Shown here: positions 34,640-43,340 of the stretch, piece after piece
Layout of the letters: each line of letters begins with the position of its first letter
Numbering within the stretch: the first letter of the stretch is position 1
Assembly: GCA_963708795.1 (NCBI GenBank)
Contig: CAVPUH010000009.1
Span: 310,001-374,000 of the forward strand
Source: DAIQRJ01 sp963708795
GTDB taxonomy: Bacteria > Actinomycetota > Actinomycetes > Propionibacteriales > DAIQRJ01
Reading direction: 5' to 3'
Length of the DNA stretch: 64,000 nucleotides
Translations under genes and position numbers: made by a program
Notes under the pieces: model-generated
What the model was told of the DNA's origin: nothing
Seen by the model: only the letters and a program-made list of their open reading frames with translations
The model's database searches: none

Positions 34640-36094
34640 TCACTCGTCCTTCTGCAGGTCGTGCCACTTGCGCTCGACGTCGTCGAGGCTGCCGACGTTG
34701 AAGAAGGCCTGCTCGGCGATGTGGTCGGTCTCGCCGTCGCAGATCTTCTTGAACGACTCGACCGTCTCGGCCACCGGCACCGTCGAACCCGGCGTGTTCG
34801 TGAACTTCTCGGCCATGTAGGTGTTCTGCGACAGGAACTGCTGGATCCGCCGGGCGCGGCTGACGACGATGCGGTCCTCCTCGGAGAGCTCGTCGACACC
34901 GAGGATGGCGATGATGTCCTGGAGTTCCTTGTTGCGCTGGAGGATCTGCTTGACCCGGACAGCCGTGTCGTAGTGGTCCTGGCCCACGTACTGCGGGTCG
35001 AGGATCGTCGACGTGGAGGTCAGCGGGTCGACGGCCGGGTACAGACCACGCGACGCGATGTCACGGGAGAGCTCGGTGGTCGCGTCCAGGTGGGCGAACG
35101 TGGTGGCCGGTGCGGGGTCGGTGTAGTCGTCGGCCGGCACGTAGATCGCCTGCATGGACGTGATGGAGTGACCACGCGTGGAGGTGATCCGCTCCTGCAG
35201 CAGGCCCATCTCGTCGGCCAGGTTCGGCTGGTACCCGACCGCCGAGGGCATCCGGCCCAGCAGCGTCGAGACCTCGGAGCCGGCCTGGGTGAAGCGGAAG
35301 ATGTTGTCGACGAACAGGAGCACGTCCACCTTCGCGACGTCGCGGAACCACTCCGCCATCGTCAGCGCCGACAACGCGACCCGCAGGCGGGTGCCCGGCG
35401 GCTCGTCCATCTGCCCGAACACGAGCGCGGTGTCCTTGAAGACGCCGGCCTCTTCCATCTCGTTGATGAGGTCGTTGCCCTCGCGGGTGCGCTCACCGAC
35501 ACCGGCGAACACCGAGGTACCGCCGAAGTTGTGGGCGATCCGGTAGATCATCTCCTGGATCAGCACGGTCTTGCCCACGCCGGCACCACCGAACAGGCCG
35601 ATCTTGCCGCCCTGGACGTAGGGGGTGAGGAGGTCGAGCACCTTGATGCCGGTCTCGAGCATCCGGGTCTGGGACTCGAGTTCGGCGAACGGCGGCGCGG
35701 GACGGTGGATCGGCCAGCGCTCGGTCACCTGGGCCGCGGCCTCGGTGTCGTTGAGGCAGTCGCCGGTCGCGTTCCAGACCCGGCCCTTCGTCACCTCGCC
35801 GACCGGCACGCTGATGGGGGCGCCGGTGTTGGTGACCTGGACGCCGCGGGCCAGCCCGTCGGTCGGCTTCATGGCGATCGCGCGGACGACGTTGTCGCCG
35901 ACGTGCAGGGAGACCTCGAGCACCAGGCTGAACGTCTCGCCCTCGCGCTGCAGCGGGACCGTCAGCGCCTGGTAGATCGGCGGGATCGAGCCCTTCGGGA
36001 ACTCGACGTCGACGACCGGGCCGATGACCCGGACGACTCGGCCGGACGCGAGCTCCCGAGTGTCGGTGTCGTTCTCGGACAGGGTGGCAGTCAT
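34640..36094 (-). CDS. atpD: ATP synthase beta subunit
   Basis: Catalytic F1 subunit, 484 residues from ATG 36094. Walker A GLFGGAGVGKTVLI, catalytic Glu in VFAGVGERTREGND, Walker B VLLFVDNIFRFTQAGSEVS, and DDYTDPAPATTFAHLDATTE (20). Upstream in-frame codons belong to atpG and were excluded. Between atpG and atpC in the standard order. Confidence 0.98.
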   Translation of the reverse strand: MTATLSENDTDTRELASGRVVRVIGPVVDVEFPKGSIPPIYQALTVPLQREGETFSLVLEVSLHVGDNVVRAIAMKPTDGLARGVQVTNTGAPISVPVGEVTKGRVWNATGDCLNDTEAAAQVTERWPIHRPAPPFAELESQTRMLETGIKVLDLLTPYVQGGKIGLFGGAGVGKTVLIQEMIYRIAHNFGGTSVFAGVGERTREGNDLINEMEEAGVFKDTALVFGQMDEPPGTRLRVALSALTMAEWFRDVAKVDVLLFVDNIFRFTQAGSEVSTLLGRMPSAVGYQPNLADEMGLLQERITSTRGHSITSMQAIYVPADDYTDPAPATTFAHLDATTELSRDIASRGLYPAVDPLTSTSTILDPQYVGQDHYDTAVRVKQILQRNKELQDIIAILGVDELSEEDRIVVSRARRIQQFLSQNTYMAEKFTNTPGSTVPVAETVESFKKICDGETDHIAEQAFFNVGSLDDVERKWHDLQKDE

Positions 36095-36099
36095 AACAC

Positions 36100-37011
36100 T
36101 CACTCGCCTTCGGCGCTGGATTCGGAGAGCGAGGACGCTCCGCCGACGATCTCGGTGATTTCCTGGGTGATCTGGGCCTGACGGGCCTGGTTCGCCTCGC
36201 GCGTGTAACGCTCGACGAGGTCGTTCGCGTTGTCGGTGGCCGACTTCATCGCCCGCTGGCGAGCGGCGAGCTCGGACGCCGCGGCCTGCAGGAGGCAGTA
36301 GTAGATGCGGCTGGCGATGTAGCGCGGCAGCAGGGCGTCGAGCACCTCCGACGCGGACGGCTCGAACTCGTACAACGGGTGCACGGCGCCCGGCTCCGGC
36401 GGCTCGGTGCCCTCGACGACTTCGAGGGGGACGAGGCGCAGGACCTCGGGGACCTGGCTGATCATCGACGCGAACCGGGTGTAGACGACGTGGATCTCGT
36501 CGACCCGCTGGTCGTCGTCCTCGTGCGCGAAGTGGTCGAGCAGGGCCTGCGCGATCTCCTGCGCCTGGACGTAACGCGGGGCCTCGGAGAAGCCGGTCCA
36601 CTCCCGCTGGACGTGCCGGCGACGGAAGGCGTAGTACCCGACGGCCTTGCGGCCGGTGAGGTACGGGATCACCTCTTTGCCCTGGCTCCGCAGCAACTCG
36701 GTCAGTCGCTCGCCTTCGCGGATGACCGTCGAGGAGTACGCGCCTGCGAGCCCGCGGTCGGAGCTGACGATCAGGATCGCCGCCCGCTTGGGGTCCGGCC
36801 GCTCGGTGGTCAACGGGTGGTCGACGTCGGAGACGCTCGCGACCGCCGAGACGGCGCGGGTCAGCTCACGTGAGTACGGGCTCGCCGCCCGGGCGTTCGC
36901 CTGGGCCCGCATGACGCGTGAGGCCGCGATCAGCTCCATCGCCCGGGTGATCTTGGCCGTGGCGGTGACCGAACGGATGCGGTTGCGCGTTTCGCGCAGG
37001 CTTACTGCCAT
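36100..37011 (-). CDS. atpG: ATP synthase gamma subunit
   Basis: Rotor shaft, 303 residues from ATG 37011. N-terminal RETRNRIRSVTATAKITRAM and MELIAASRVMRAQ, SSDRGLAGAYSSTVIREGER (20) and the C-terminal MKSATDNANDLVERYTREAN (20) are typical. An actinobacterial insertion is present around residues 195-220 (EVVEGTEPPEPG). 5 bp separate it from atpD. Confidence 0.97.
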   Translation of the reverse strand: MAVSLRETRNRIRSVTATAKITRAMELIAASRVMRAQANARAASPYSRELTRAVSAVASVSDVDHPLTTERPDPKRAAILIVSSDRGLAGAYSSTVIREGERLTELLRSQGKEVIPYLTGRKAVGYYAFRRRHVQREWTGFSEAPRYVQAQEIAQALLDHFAHEDDDQRVDEIHVVYTRFASMISQVPEVLRLVPLEVVEGTEPPEPGAVHPLYEFEPSASEVLDALLPRYIASRIYYCLLQAAASELAARQRAMKSATDNANDLVERYTREANQARQAQITQEITEIVGGASSLSESSAEGE

Positions 37012-37018
37012 GAGGTGA

Positions 37019-38659
37019 TCAGCTCCGCTTCTGCCGGACGATCTGCTCCTGGTCGACGTCGGTCTCCTCGAGCTCCTCGACCTCTTCGTTCCCGACGAGC
37101 GGGCGACCCTCGCCCGTCTGGAACTCGGTCTTGAACTCATCGAGCGCCGTCTTGAGGGCGTCGCGCGTCTCGTCGGTGAACTCCAGCGACTCGCGGATGA
37201 CGTGCAGGGGGCCGGTACCGCCGTGCTTGAGCGAGTCCAGGAACTCCGCCTCGAACCGCAGGATGTCCTCGACGGCGACCTCGTCGAGCTCGCCGGTCGT
37301 GCCCATCCAGATCGAGACCACCTGGTCCTCGACCGGGAACGGCGCGTACTGCCGCTGCTTGAGGAGCTCCATGAGGCGCTCGCCCCGGGCCAGCTGCCGA
37401 CGCGACGTCGCGTCGAGGTCGGAGGCGAACATCGCGAACGCCTGCATGTCGCGGTACTGGGCCAGGTCGACCTTGAGCGAGCCGGTGACCTTCTTCATCG
37501 CCTTGGTCATCGCCGCACCGCCGACCCGGGAGACCGACACACCGACGTCGATGGCCGGTCGCTGGTTGGCGTTGAACAGGTCGGACTGCAGGAAGATCTG
37601 GCCGTCGGTGATCGAGATGACGTTCGTCGGGATGAAGGCGGAGATGTCGTTCGCCTTCGTCTCGATGATCGGCAGCCCGGTGATCGAGCCGGATCCGAGT
37701 TCCTTCGACAGCTTCGCGCAGCGCTCGAGCAGCCGCGAGTGCAGGTAGAAGACGTCGCCCGGGTAGGCCTCGCGGCCCGGCGGACGGCGCAACAGCAGCG
37801 ACATCGCGCGGTACGCCTCGGCCTGCTTGGTGAGGTCGTCGAACACGATCAGGCAGTGCTTGCCCGCGTACATCCAGTGCTGGGCGATCGCGGAGCCGGT
37901 GTAGGGCGCGAGGTACTTGAATCCGGCCGGGTCGGACGCGGGCGACGCGACGATCGTCGTGTAGGCGAGTGCACCCGCCTCTTCGAGGGCGGCGCGCACG
38001 GCGGCGATCGTCGACCCCTTCTGCCCGATGGCGACGTAGACGCAGCGGACCTGCTTGTCCGGGTCGCCCGACTCCCAGTTCGACTTCTGGTTGATGATCG
38101 TGTCGATCGCGATGGCCGTCTTGCCGGTCTTGCGGTCGCCGATGATGAGCTGCCGCTGGCCGCGGCCGATCGGGGTGAGCGAGTCGATCGCCTTCAGGCC
38201 GGTCGACAGCGGCTCGCGGACCTCCTGGCGGTCCATCACGCCGGCTGCCTGGAGCTCGAGGACGCGGTCCCCGTCGATGCCGTCGATGTCGCCGAGGCCG
38301 TCGATGGGCTTGGAGAGCGGGTCCACGACCCGGCCGAGGAAGCCGTCACCGACGGGCACCGACAGGATCTCGCCGGTCCGGCGGACCTCCTGGCCCTCTT
38401 CGATGCCCTCGTAGTCACCGAGGATGACGACGCCGATCTCACGGACGTCGAGGCTCAGCGCGAGACCGCGGGTGCCGTTCTCGAACTCCAGCAGCTCGCT
38501 CGCCATCGTCGACGGAAGGCCTTCGACGCGCGCGATGCCGTCGCCGGCCGTGACGACGTGGCCGATCTCGTCGCGGCTGGCGGCGCCGGGCTCGTAGCTG
38601 GAGACGAAGCGGTCCAGGGCGTCCCGGATGTCCTCCGGGCGGATCGAGGTGTCCGTCAT
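37019..38659 (-). CDS. atpA: ATP synthase alpha subunit
   Basis: Non-catalytic nucleotide-binding F1 subunit, 546 residues from ATG 38659. GRGQRQLIIGDRKTGKTAIA (Walker A region), ALAYTTIVASPASDPAGFKY, GREAYPGDVFYLHSRLLERC and the arginine-finger block ISVSRVG-like (VGVSVSRVGGAA). The C-terminus has an acidic tail (EEVEELEETDVDQEQIV), common in Actinobacteria. Between atpH and atpG. Confidence 0.98.
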   Translation of the reverse strand: MTDTSIRPEDIRDALDRFVSSYEPGAASRDEIGHVVTAGDGIARVEGLPSTMASELLEFENGTRGLALSLDVREIGVVILGDYEGIEEGQEVRRTGEILSVPVGDGFLGRVVDPLSKPIDGLGDIDGIDGDRVLELQAAGVMDRQEVREPLSTGLKAIDSLTPIGRGQRQLIIGDRKTGKTAIAIDTIINQKSNWESGDPDKQVRCVYVAIGQKGSTIAAVRAALEEAGALAYTTIVASPASDPAGFKYLAPYTGSAIAQHWMYAGKHCLIVFDDLTKQAEAYRAMSLLLRRPPGREAYPGDVFYLHSRLLERCAKLSKELGSGSITGLPIIETKANDISAFIPTNVISITDGQIFLQSDLFNANQRPAIDVGVSVSRVGGAAMTKAMKKVTGSLKVDLAQYRDMQAFAMFASDLDATSRRQLARGERLMELLKQRQYAPFPVEDQVVSIWMGTTGELDEVAVEDILRFEAEFLDSLKHGGTGPLHVIRESLEFTDETRDALKTALDEFKTEFQTGEGRPLVGNEEVEELEETDVDQEQIVRQKRS

Positions 38660-38718
38660 GGTTTCCCTACTTCCGGTTCGGTGCGTGGTGTCGGCGATGC
38701 GATCGGATGGTGCGGCGC

Positions 38719-39537
38719 TCAACGGGCGAGCAGCCGGGATGCCTCGGTGATGCGGGTGCGGATGGTGCCGTCGATGATGTCGTCTCCCACGGTGACCGCG
38801 ATCCCGCCGACCACCTCGGGCTCGACGACGACGTTCAGGTGGACGTCTCGACCGTATTGCCGCGACAGGGCCGACCGGAGCCGGTCCCGCTGGGCGTCGG
38901 TCAGCGCATTGGCCGACTCCACGTTCGCGACCAGGCGACTCCGCAGCTCGGCCGCGATCCGGGCGAAGTCGCCGATCGTGTCGGTGACCGTTCCGGCCCG
39001 CGGGGCCGCGACGGCGCGCTTGGCCAGGTCGACCGCGGCCGGGTCGCCACCATCGAGGAGGTCGCCGATCAGACCGAGCTTCGAGTCGAGGGGCGCTGCG
39101 GGATCCGACAGCGCCGACGCGAGGTCGGGTGAATCGTCGACGGCCGCGCCGATGCCGAACAGCTGGTCCTCGACGATGTCGAGCTGGCCGCGGCGATCGG
39201 CGTCGGACACTCGGACAAGCACCGCGGCCGTCTCCACTGCGTCGGCGAGGTCGCGGGTACGTGCCCAGCTCAGCGAGGCTGCCCGGCCGACGACTGCGGT
39301 AGCCGCGTCTGAAAGCTTGCCGCCGAGGATCGAGTCAGCGAGGCGCTGCCGGTCCTCACCGTTGCGGGCCGGGTCGGTCAGGGCCCGACGGAGCGCGGGC
39401 TGCCGGTCGAGCAGATCGACCACGACGAAGAGCTCGCCGCTGACGACCTGCGCGTCGGCGTCCCCGACGATCTCCCCGAGCTGCTCGCGCAGCGTGATCA
39501 GGGAGTCCCGGGACGCGCCGCGCAGAGATGCCGGCAT
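38719..39537 (-). CDS. atpH: ATP synthase delta subunit
   Basis: 272-residue peripheral stalk subunit. The C-terminal half has the standard OSCP/delta signature (SALSRQYGRDVHLNVVVEPE and VVGGIAVTVGDDIIDGTIRT). The N-terminal extension relative to E. coli (177 aa) is normal for Actinobacteria such as Streptomyces. It is not fused to subunit b, unlike mycobacteria. Stop and start of neighbouring genes are a few bases apart. Confidence 0.95.
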   Translation of the reverse strand: MPASLRGASRDSLITLREQLGEIVGDADAQVVSGELFVVVDLLDRQPALRRALTDPARNGEDRQRLADSILGGKLSDAATAVVGRAASLSWARTRDLADAVETAAVLVRVSDADRRGQLDIVEDQLFGIGAAVDDSPDLASALSDPAAPLDSKLGLIGDLLDGGDPAAVDLAKRAVAAPRAGTVTDTIGDFARIAAELRSRLVANVESANALTDAQRDRLRSALSRQYGRDVHLNVVVEPEVVGGIAVTVGDDIIDGTIRTRITEASRLLAR

Positions 39538-39540
39538 CGC

Positions 39541-40113
39541 TCAGGCCTCCGAGCCCGAGACCTGGGCGGAACCGGACGTCTCGGCCGTCGGCTGCGCTTC
39601 CAGGTCGGCGAGGAACCGGTCGATGACACGCTGGGACCGCTCGTCGTCGCTGAGCGACTCCCCCACGATGCGACCGGCCAGGTCCGACGCGAGCGAGCCG
39701 ACCTCGGAACGCAGCGACGCGGCCGCCGCCGAGCGCTCGGACTCGACCTGGCTCTCGCCGGCCGCGACGATGCGACCGGCTTCCTGCTGGGCCTGCTCGC
39801 GAGCCTCGGCCACGATGGCCGCGGCCTGCTCGCGGGCGTGCTCACGGATCCGGTTCGCCTCACCACGCGCGTCGGCGAGCTGGGCGTTGTACTGCTCGAG
39901 CGCGGCGTTCGCCTCGGCCTGTGCTTCCTCCGCCTGGTGGATCCCACCCTCGATGGCAGCGGTCCGCTCGGCGTATGTCTTCTCGAACACCGGTACGACG
40001 AACTTCGCCACCAGCAGCACGAGGATGCCGAAGAACACCAGCGCGATGATGAACTCGGACGGCGCCGGGACGATGGGGTTGTGACCCTCGTCGGCGGCAA
40101 GCAACCAGGTCAT
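39541..40113 (-). CDS. atpF: ATP synthase subunit b
   Basis: 190 residues: N-terminal membrane helix (PSEFIIALVFFGILVLLVAK) followed by a long Ala/Glu/Arg coiled coil forming the peripheral stalk. Single atpF, with no second b-prime gene, placed between atpE and atpH. Confidence 0.95.
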   Translation of the reverse strand: MTWLLAADEGHNPIVPAPSEFIIALVFFGILVLLVAKFVVPVFEKTYAERTAAIEGGIHQAEEAQAEANAALEQYNAQLADARGEANRIREHAREQAAAIVAEAREQAQQEAGRIVAAGESQVESERSAAAASLRSEVGSLASDLAGRIVGESLSDDERSQRVIDRFLADLEAQPTAETSGSAQVSGSEA

Positions 40114-40150
40114 GGCTGTCTCCGATCAGGTATGGCGCGGCGGGTGCGGA

Positions 40151-40354
40151 TCAGAGGACGAGGGCGAAGACCAGACCGAGGATGGCGAGCGCCTCGGTGA
40201 GTGCGAAACCGATGAACGCCATCGGCTGCAACATGCCGCGCGCCTCGGGCTGCCGGGCCACGCCGTTCAGCAGGGCGGCCCAGATCAGGCCGATGCCGAT
40301 TCCCGGGCCGATGGCCGAGAGGCCGTAGCCGACGAGGTTGAGGGTGCCTTCCAT
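40151..40354 (-). CDS. atpE: ATP synthase subunit c
   Basis: 67-residue rotor-ring proteolipid: helix 1 NLVGYGLSAIGPGIGIGLIW, polar loop RQPEARGML, helix 2 with the proton-binding Glu54 in FALTEALAILGLVFAL. The loop R-Q-P is canonical. Between atpB and atpF. Confidence 0.97.
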   Translation of the reverse strand: MEGTLNLVGYGLSAIGPGIGIGLIWAALLNGVARQPEARGMLQPMAFIGFALTEALAILGLVFALVL

Positions 40355-40430
40355 GGGTGGTCCCTTTCGTGACGGTGGTGCAGGTTGTTGTGCGTGGCGG
40401 TCTTGCCTGGCGGGTGGTGCGGCCGTTCGG

Positions 40431-41212
40431 TCAGTGCTCGTCGGCGAGTGCGCCGGCGATGTAGAGGGCGGTCAGCACGGTGAAGATGTAGGCCTGGAGC
40501 ACCTGGATCAGCAACTCCAGGAACGACAGAGCGAGAACGAACAGCCAGGCGACAGGCCCGACGATCTTCACCGGACCCGGCTGGTGGATGAGGTATTCGC
40601 CGCCCAGGACGAACACCAGCATCAGGAGGTGGCCGGCGAACATGTTGGCGAACAGACGGAGGGAGAGCGTGACCGGCCGGACGAGCACCGTCGACAGGAA
40701 CTCCAGCGGCGCCAGCAACGGGTAGACGTAGGCGGGAACCCCGGGCGGGAACATCATCGCCTTGAAGTAGCCGAAGAACCCGTGCCGCGAGATGCCGATC
40801 GAGAGGAACGTGATCCAGGAGATCGCCGCGAGCGCCATCGGGAAGCCGACCCGCGACATCGTCGGGAACAACGTCAACGGGAACAGCCCGAACAGGTTGT
40901 TCACGAGGATGAAGAAGAACAGCGCGACCAGGTACGGCAGGTACTTGCGGTACTCCTCGCCGATCGAGTCCCGGGCGATGCGTGTTGCGCACGAAGGCAT
41001 AGGCACTCTCGCGCGAAGAACTGCACCCTGCTCGGAACCAGGGCCCGCTTGCGCATCGCGAAGGTGAAGAAGCCGACGATGATGATGACCGACAGGAGGG
41101 CGAGCAGCGCCGGCTTCGTGGCCCAGCTGACGCCGCTGATGAACGGAGGCAGCTCGAAGTCACCGGCACCCGGTGGGGTGTAGCCGGTCTCGGCCAACAG
41201 CCACTCGGTCAT
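40431..41212 (-). CDS. atpB: ATP synthase subunit a (two one-base frame breaks)
   Basis: Proton-channel subunit, about 260 residues. The N-terminus (TEWLLAETGYTPPGAG, FISGVSWATKPALLALLSVI) is in one frame, ESAYAFVRNT in a second, and the rest (IARDSIGEEYRKYLPYLVAL through the essential Arg region LSLRLFANMFAGH to the end) in a third. Removing one base near 41010 and one near 40980 restores a single frame; total length is 3n+2, consistent with two extra bases. The gene is needed for a working F1Fo enzyme in an otherwise perfect operon, so the breaks are almost certainly sequence errors. Confidence 0.93.
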
Positions 41213-41309
41213 CGCGACTCCTCCAGCAGGGGCATCGTGTGGTGAACGGGGGTCATCGGGTGGGGCGGGCGGTTCGAGGTGCTCGGGTCGTGCCGGGCGA
41301 GCAGATCGG

Positions 41310-41522
41310 TCACGTGCGACCGAACCGCAGATAGACCAGCACCAGGGCCAGCACCATCCCGAAGAGAATGCCGACCGGGACGAGCCAGGCCTGATCCAGC
41401 CACCGGTCGAGCAGCCACCCGATTCCGCCGTACAGCAAGGGGCCGGAGATCACGTAGCTCATCACGGTCCAGGCATCGCCAGGTGGAGGAGCCGGGGGCT
41501 TGTCGTCTGGCTTGCCGGTCAT
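41310..41522 (-). CDS. AtpZ/AtpI-family small membrane protein
   Basis: 70 residues from ATG 41522: Pro-rich start, then two helices, SYVISGPLLYGGIGWLLDRW and LVPVGILFGMVLALVLVYLR. Matches AtpZ/AtpI-type assembly or Mg-channel accessory proteins that precede atpB. It lies between AtpI and subunit a in the operon. Confidence 0.8.
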   Translation of the reverse strand: MTGKPDDKPPAPPPGDAWTVMSYVISGPLLYGGIGWLLDRWLDQAWLVPVGILFGMVLALVLVYLRFGRT

Positions 41523-41576
41523 CGCGGTGGGGACGGTAGCAGGTCGGGGCGGCACCGGTCACCTTCGTCAGCACGC

Positions 41577-41999
41577 TCATCGGGTACCCACCACCGAGTC
41601 GTCCCAGACCGGCCGCCGCGCGTGCAGGAAGGCCATCGCCTCGGCGGCCATGGTCGTCACGGCGATGGCCACGGCGGTGAGGGCGAAGGCGAGCGTGGAC
41701 ACGTGCTCGAAGACGCCGTGGTTCTTCAACGCGGTCAGGGCGAGCGCGAAGAGCACCAGCTTGAGGAGGAAGGACCCCATGGCGGCGGTCATCATCACGT
41801 TCGGGTCCGCCGTGAGCGTCAGGCGCCCGACCAGCAGGGTGATGAAGAGGAAGAACGCCGCGACCACGAGACCGAGCGCAGCTCCCAGGAAACCCGGCCG
41901 GCCGGCCGCCAACGTGCTCACCAGGAGAGCGAGCGCACCCGTTCCTCCGGCGGCGAGCAGCGCAGCTCGAGCCAGCGGTGCAACGGGGTGCGACATCAT
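41577..41999 (-). CDS. atpI: ATP synthase protein I (AtpI)
   Basis: 140 residues, four predicted membrane helices (AALLAAGGTGALALLVSTLA, GLVVAAFFLFITLLVGRL, GSFLLKLVLFALALTAL, FALTAVAIAVTTMAAEAMAF). First gene of the atp operon; role in c-ring assembly. ATG 41999 (or 41996) is preferred over 42026 because AGAAGG lies 9 bases upstream. Confidence 0.85.
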   Translation of the reverse strand: MMSHPVAPLARAALLAAGGTGALALLVSTLAAGRPGFLGAALGLVVAAFFLFITLLVGRLTLTADPNVMMTAAMGSFLLKLVLFALALTALKNHGVFEHVSTLAFALTAVAIAVTTMAAEAMAFLHARRPVWDDSVVGTR

Positions 42000-42032
42000 G
42001 ATCGGCGGCCTTCTGTGGGTCGTCATCTGGTG

Positions 42033-42052
42033 CTTGTGAAAATTAGCACAAA
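42033..42052. promoter_or_regulatory. Inverted repeat in the atp operon leader
   Basis: CTTGTG-AAAATTAG-CACAAAG, arms of 6 bp around an AT-rich centre, in the 168-bp gap between wecA and atpI. The core TTGTGAAAATT recurs near 56688 before rpf. It may be an operator; no regulator is suggested by context. Confidence 0.4.
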
Positions 42053-42194
42053 GTATTCGGACGGTGAAATCGGCGTGACGGGCTGCGTCCGAGGGGTGCC
42101 AACTGCCCGAACCTAGCCGGTATCAGGGGTCCGGCGCCTCTTCCCGTCCGCGCCTGGAACGAACCGGGCGGCCGCGCAGGTCGTGGATCGCCGG

Positions 42195-43331
42195 TCAGGC
42201 GGCCTCGCGGAGCTCGCGCTGGCGACGACGCCGACGGATCCGGGTCGGCGTCACGAGTGTCCCGATCACGAGACCGGCGATGGCGAGGCACAGGAGGCCG
42301 AGCGCCACCATGCCGCCGCGCAGCACCACCAGGACGATCCCGAACCCGATCACCGCGGCCCAGGCCCACAGGAGGAGGACCGCTCCCCGATGCGAGTGCC
42401 CCATGTCGAGCATCCGGTGGTGCAGGTGCTTGCGGTCCGCCGAGAACGGCGACTTCCCCGCCTTCGTCCGCCGGACCACGGCCAGGACGAGGTCGATGCC
42501 GGGCAGCGCGAGCACGGCGAACGTGAGGACCAGGGGAAGGAGCACCGGCAGCCAGGTCGCCCTCCCGCCGTTCAACGCCACCGTCGCCGGGTCCATGAAG
42601 CCGGTCAGGTTCACCGCCGCGCCGCCGAGCAGCGTCCCCAGGGGCAGGGCGCCCGAGTCGCCCATGAAGAGCTTGCACGGGTGGAAGTTGTAGGGCAGGA
42701 ACCCCAGACAGGAACCGGCCACGGCCACGGCGATCAGGCTCGGCGGAGCGGCCCGGTTGAGGCCGTTGTCGAACGCGAGCAGGTATGTGTAGGAGAAGAA
42801 CGCCAGGGCGCCGATGACGCAGACGCCCGCGGCCAGGCCGTCCAGCCCGTCGACGAAGTTGACCGCGTTGGCCGTCGCGATGATGACGATCGCCGACAAC
42901 ACCGCGCCGAGCACCGGCGGCATCGAAACGATCCCGCCGGGCGTGGGCAGCCAGTAGAACTGCACGCCCATGACGACGATCAGGCCGGCGGCGATCACCT
43001 GACCGGCGAACTTCGTGAATCCGTCCAGCTCGTGGAAGTCGTCGACCGCACCGACCAGGAACATCACGGTCGCGCCGGCGAGCAGCGCTTTGGCGTCGTG
43101 GCTGACCTCGGGGATGCGGCTCAGGAACGGCAGGTGCTGCGCGAGCATGATCGAGGCGGCGATGCCCAGCATGATCGCGAGGCCACCCAGCCGGGGCATC
43201 GGCACGACGTGGACGTCGCGATCCCGGAGCGGGGCGATCGCGCCGAAGCGCAGCGCGATCCGGCGGGTGAATCCGGTGCAGAGGTAGGTGACAGCGGCCG
43301 CGACCGAGAGCACCAGCAGGTACTCACGCAC
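42195..43331 (-). CDS. wecA: Undecaprenyl-phosphate GlcNAc-1-phosphate transferase (WecA-like)
   Basis: 378-residue polytopic membrane enzyme that starts lipid-linked glycan synthesis (in mycobacteria, arabinogalactan linker). Motifs: VPMPRLGGLAIMLG, VGAVDDFHELDGF, NAVNFVDGLDGLAAG, FMGDSGALPLGTLLG and the metal-binding HLHHRMLDMGHSHR. About eleven helices. It follows sua5 on the minus strand, in the conserved actinobacterial order before the atp genes. Confidence 0.94.
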   Translation of the reverse strand: MREYLLVLSVAAAVTYLCTGFTRRIALRFGAIAPLRDRDVHVVPMPRLGGLAIMLGIAASIMLAQHLPFLSRIPEVSHDAKALLAGATVMFLVGAVDDFHELDGFTKFAGQVIAAGLIVVMGVQFYWLPTPGGIVSMPPVLGAVLSAIVIIATANAVNFVDGLDGLAAGVCVIGALAFFSYTYLLAFDNGLNRAAPPSLIAVAVAGSCLGFLPYNFHPCKLFMGDSGALPLGTLLGGAAVNLTGFMDPATVALNGGRATWLPVLLPLVLTFAVLALPGIDLVLAVVRRTKAGKSPFSADRKHLHHRMLDMGHSHRGAVLLLWAWAAVIGFGIVLVVLRGGMVALGLLCLAIAGLVIGTLVTPTRIRRRRRQRELREAA

Positions 43332-43340
43332 CGGCGGTGC

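Noticed and set aside
33766..34820. C-terminal continuation of the cobalamin adenosyltransferase frame to 554 residues
   Set aside because: Conservation stops near 33720; the rest is antisense to DUF2550, atpC and the atpD end. A one-base insertion hiding the stop is more likely.
37202..40084. 960-codon open frame on the plus strand opposite the atp genes
   Set aside because: Lies wholly antisense to atpA, atpH and atpF, with low-complexity translation.
40431..41212. Programmed frameshifting in atpB
   Set aside because: Two shifts within 30 bp, no slippery heptamer or pseudoknot seen, and the same insertion pattern occurs in many unrelated genes.
37019..42026. Fused atpF-atpH as in mycobacteria
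   Set aside because: Separate atpF (190 aa) and atpH (272 aa) with their own starts and stops.
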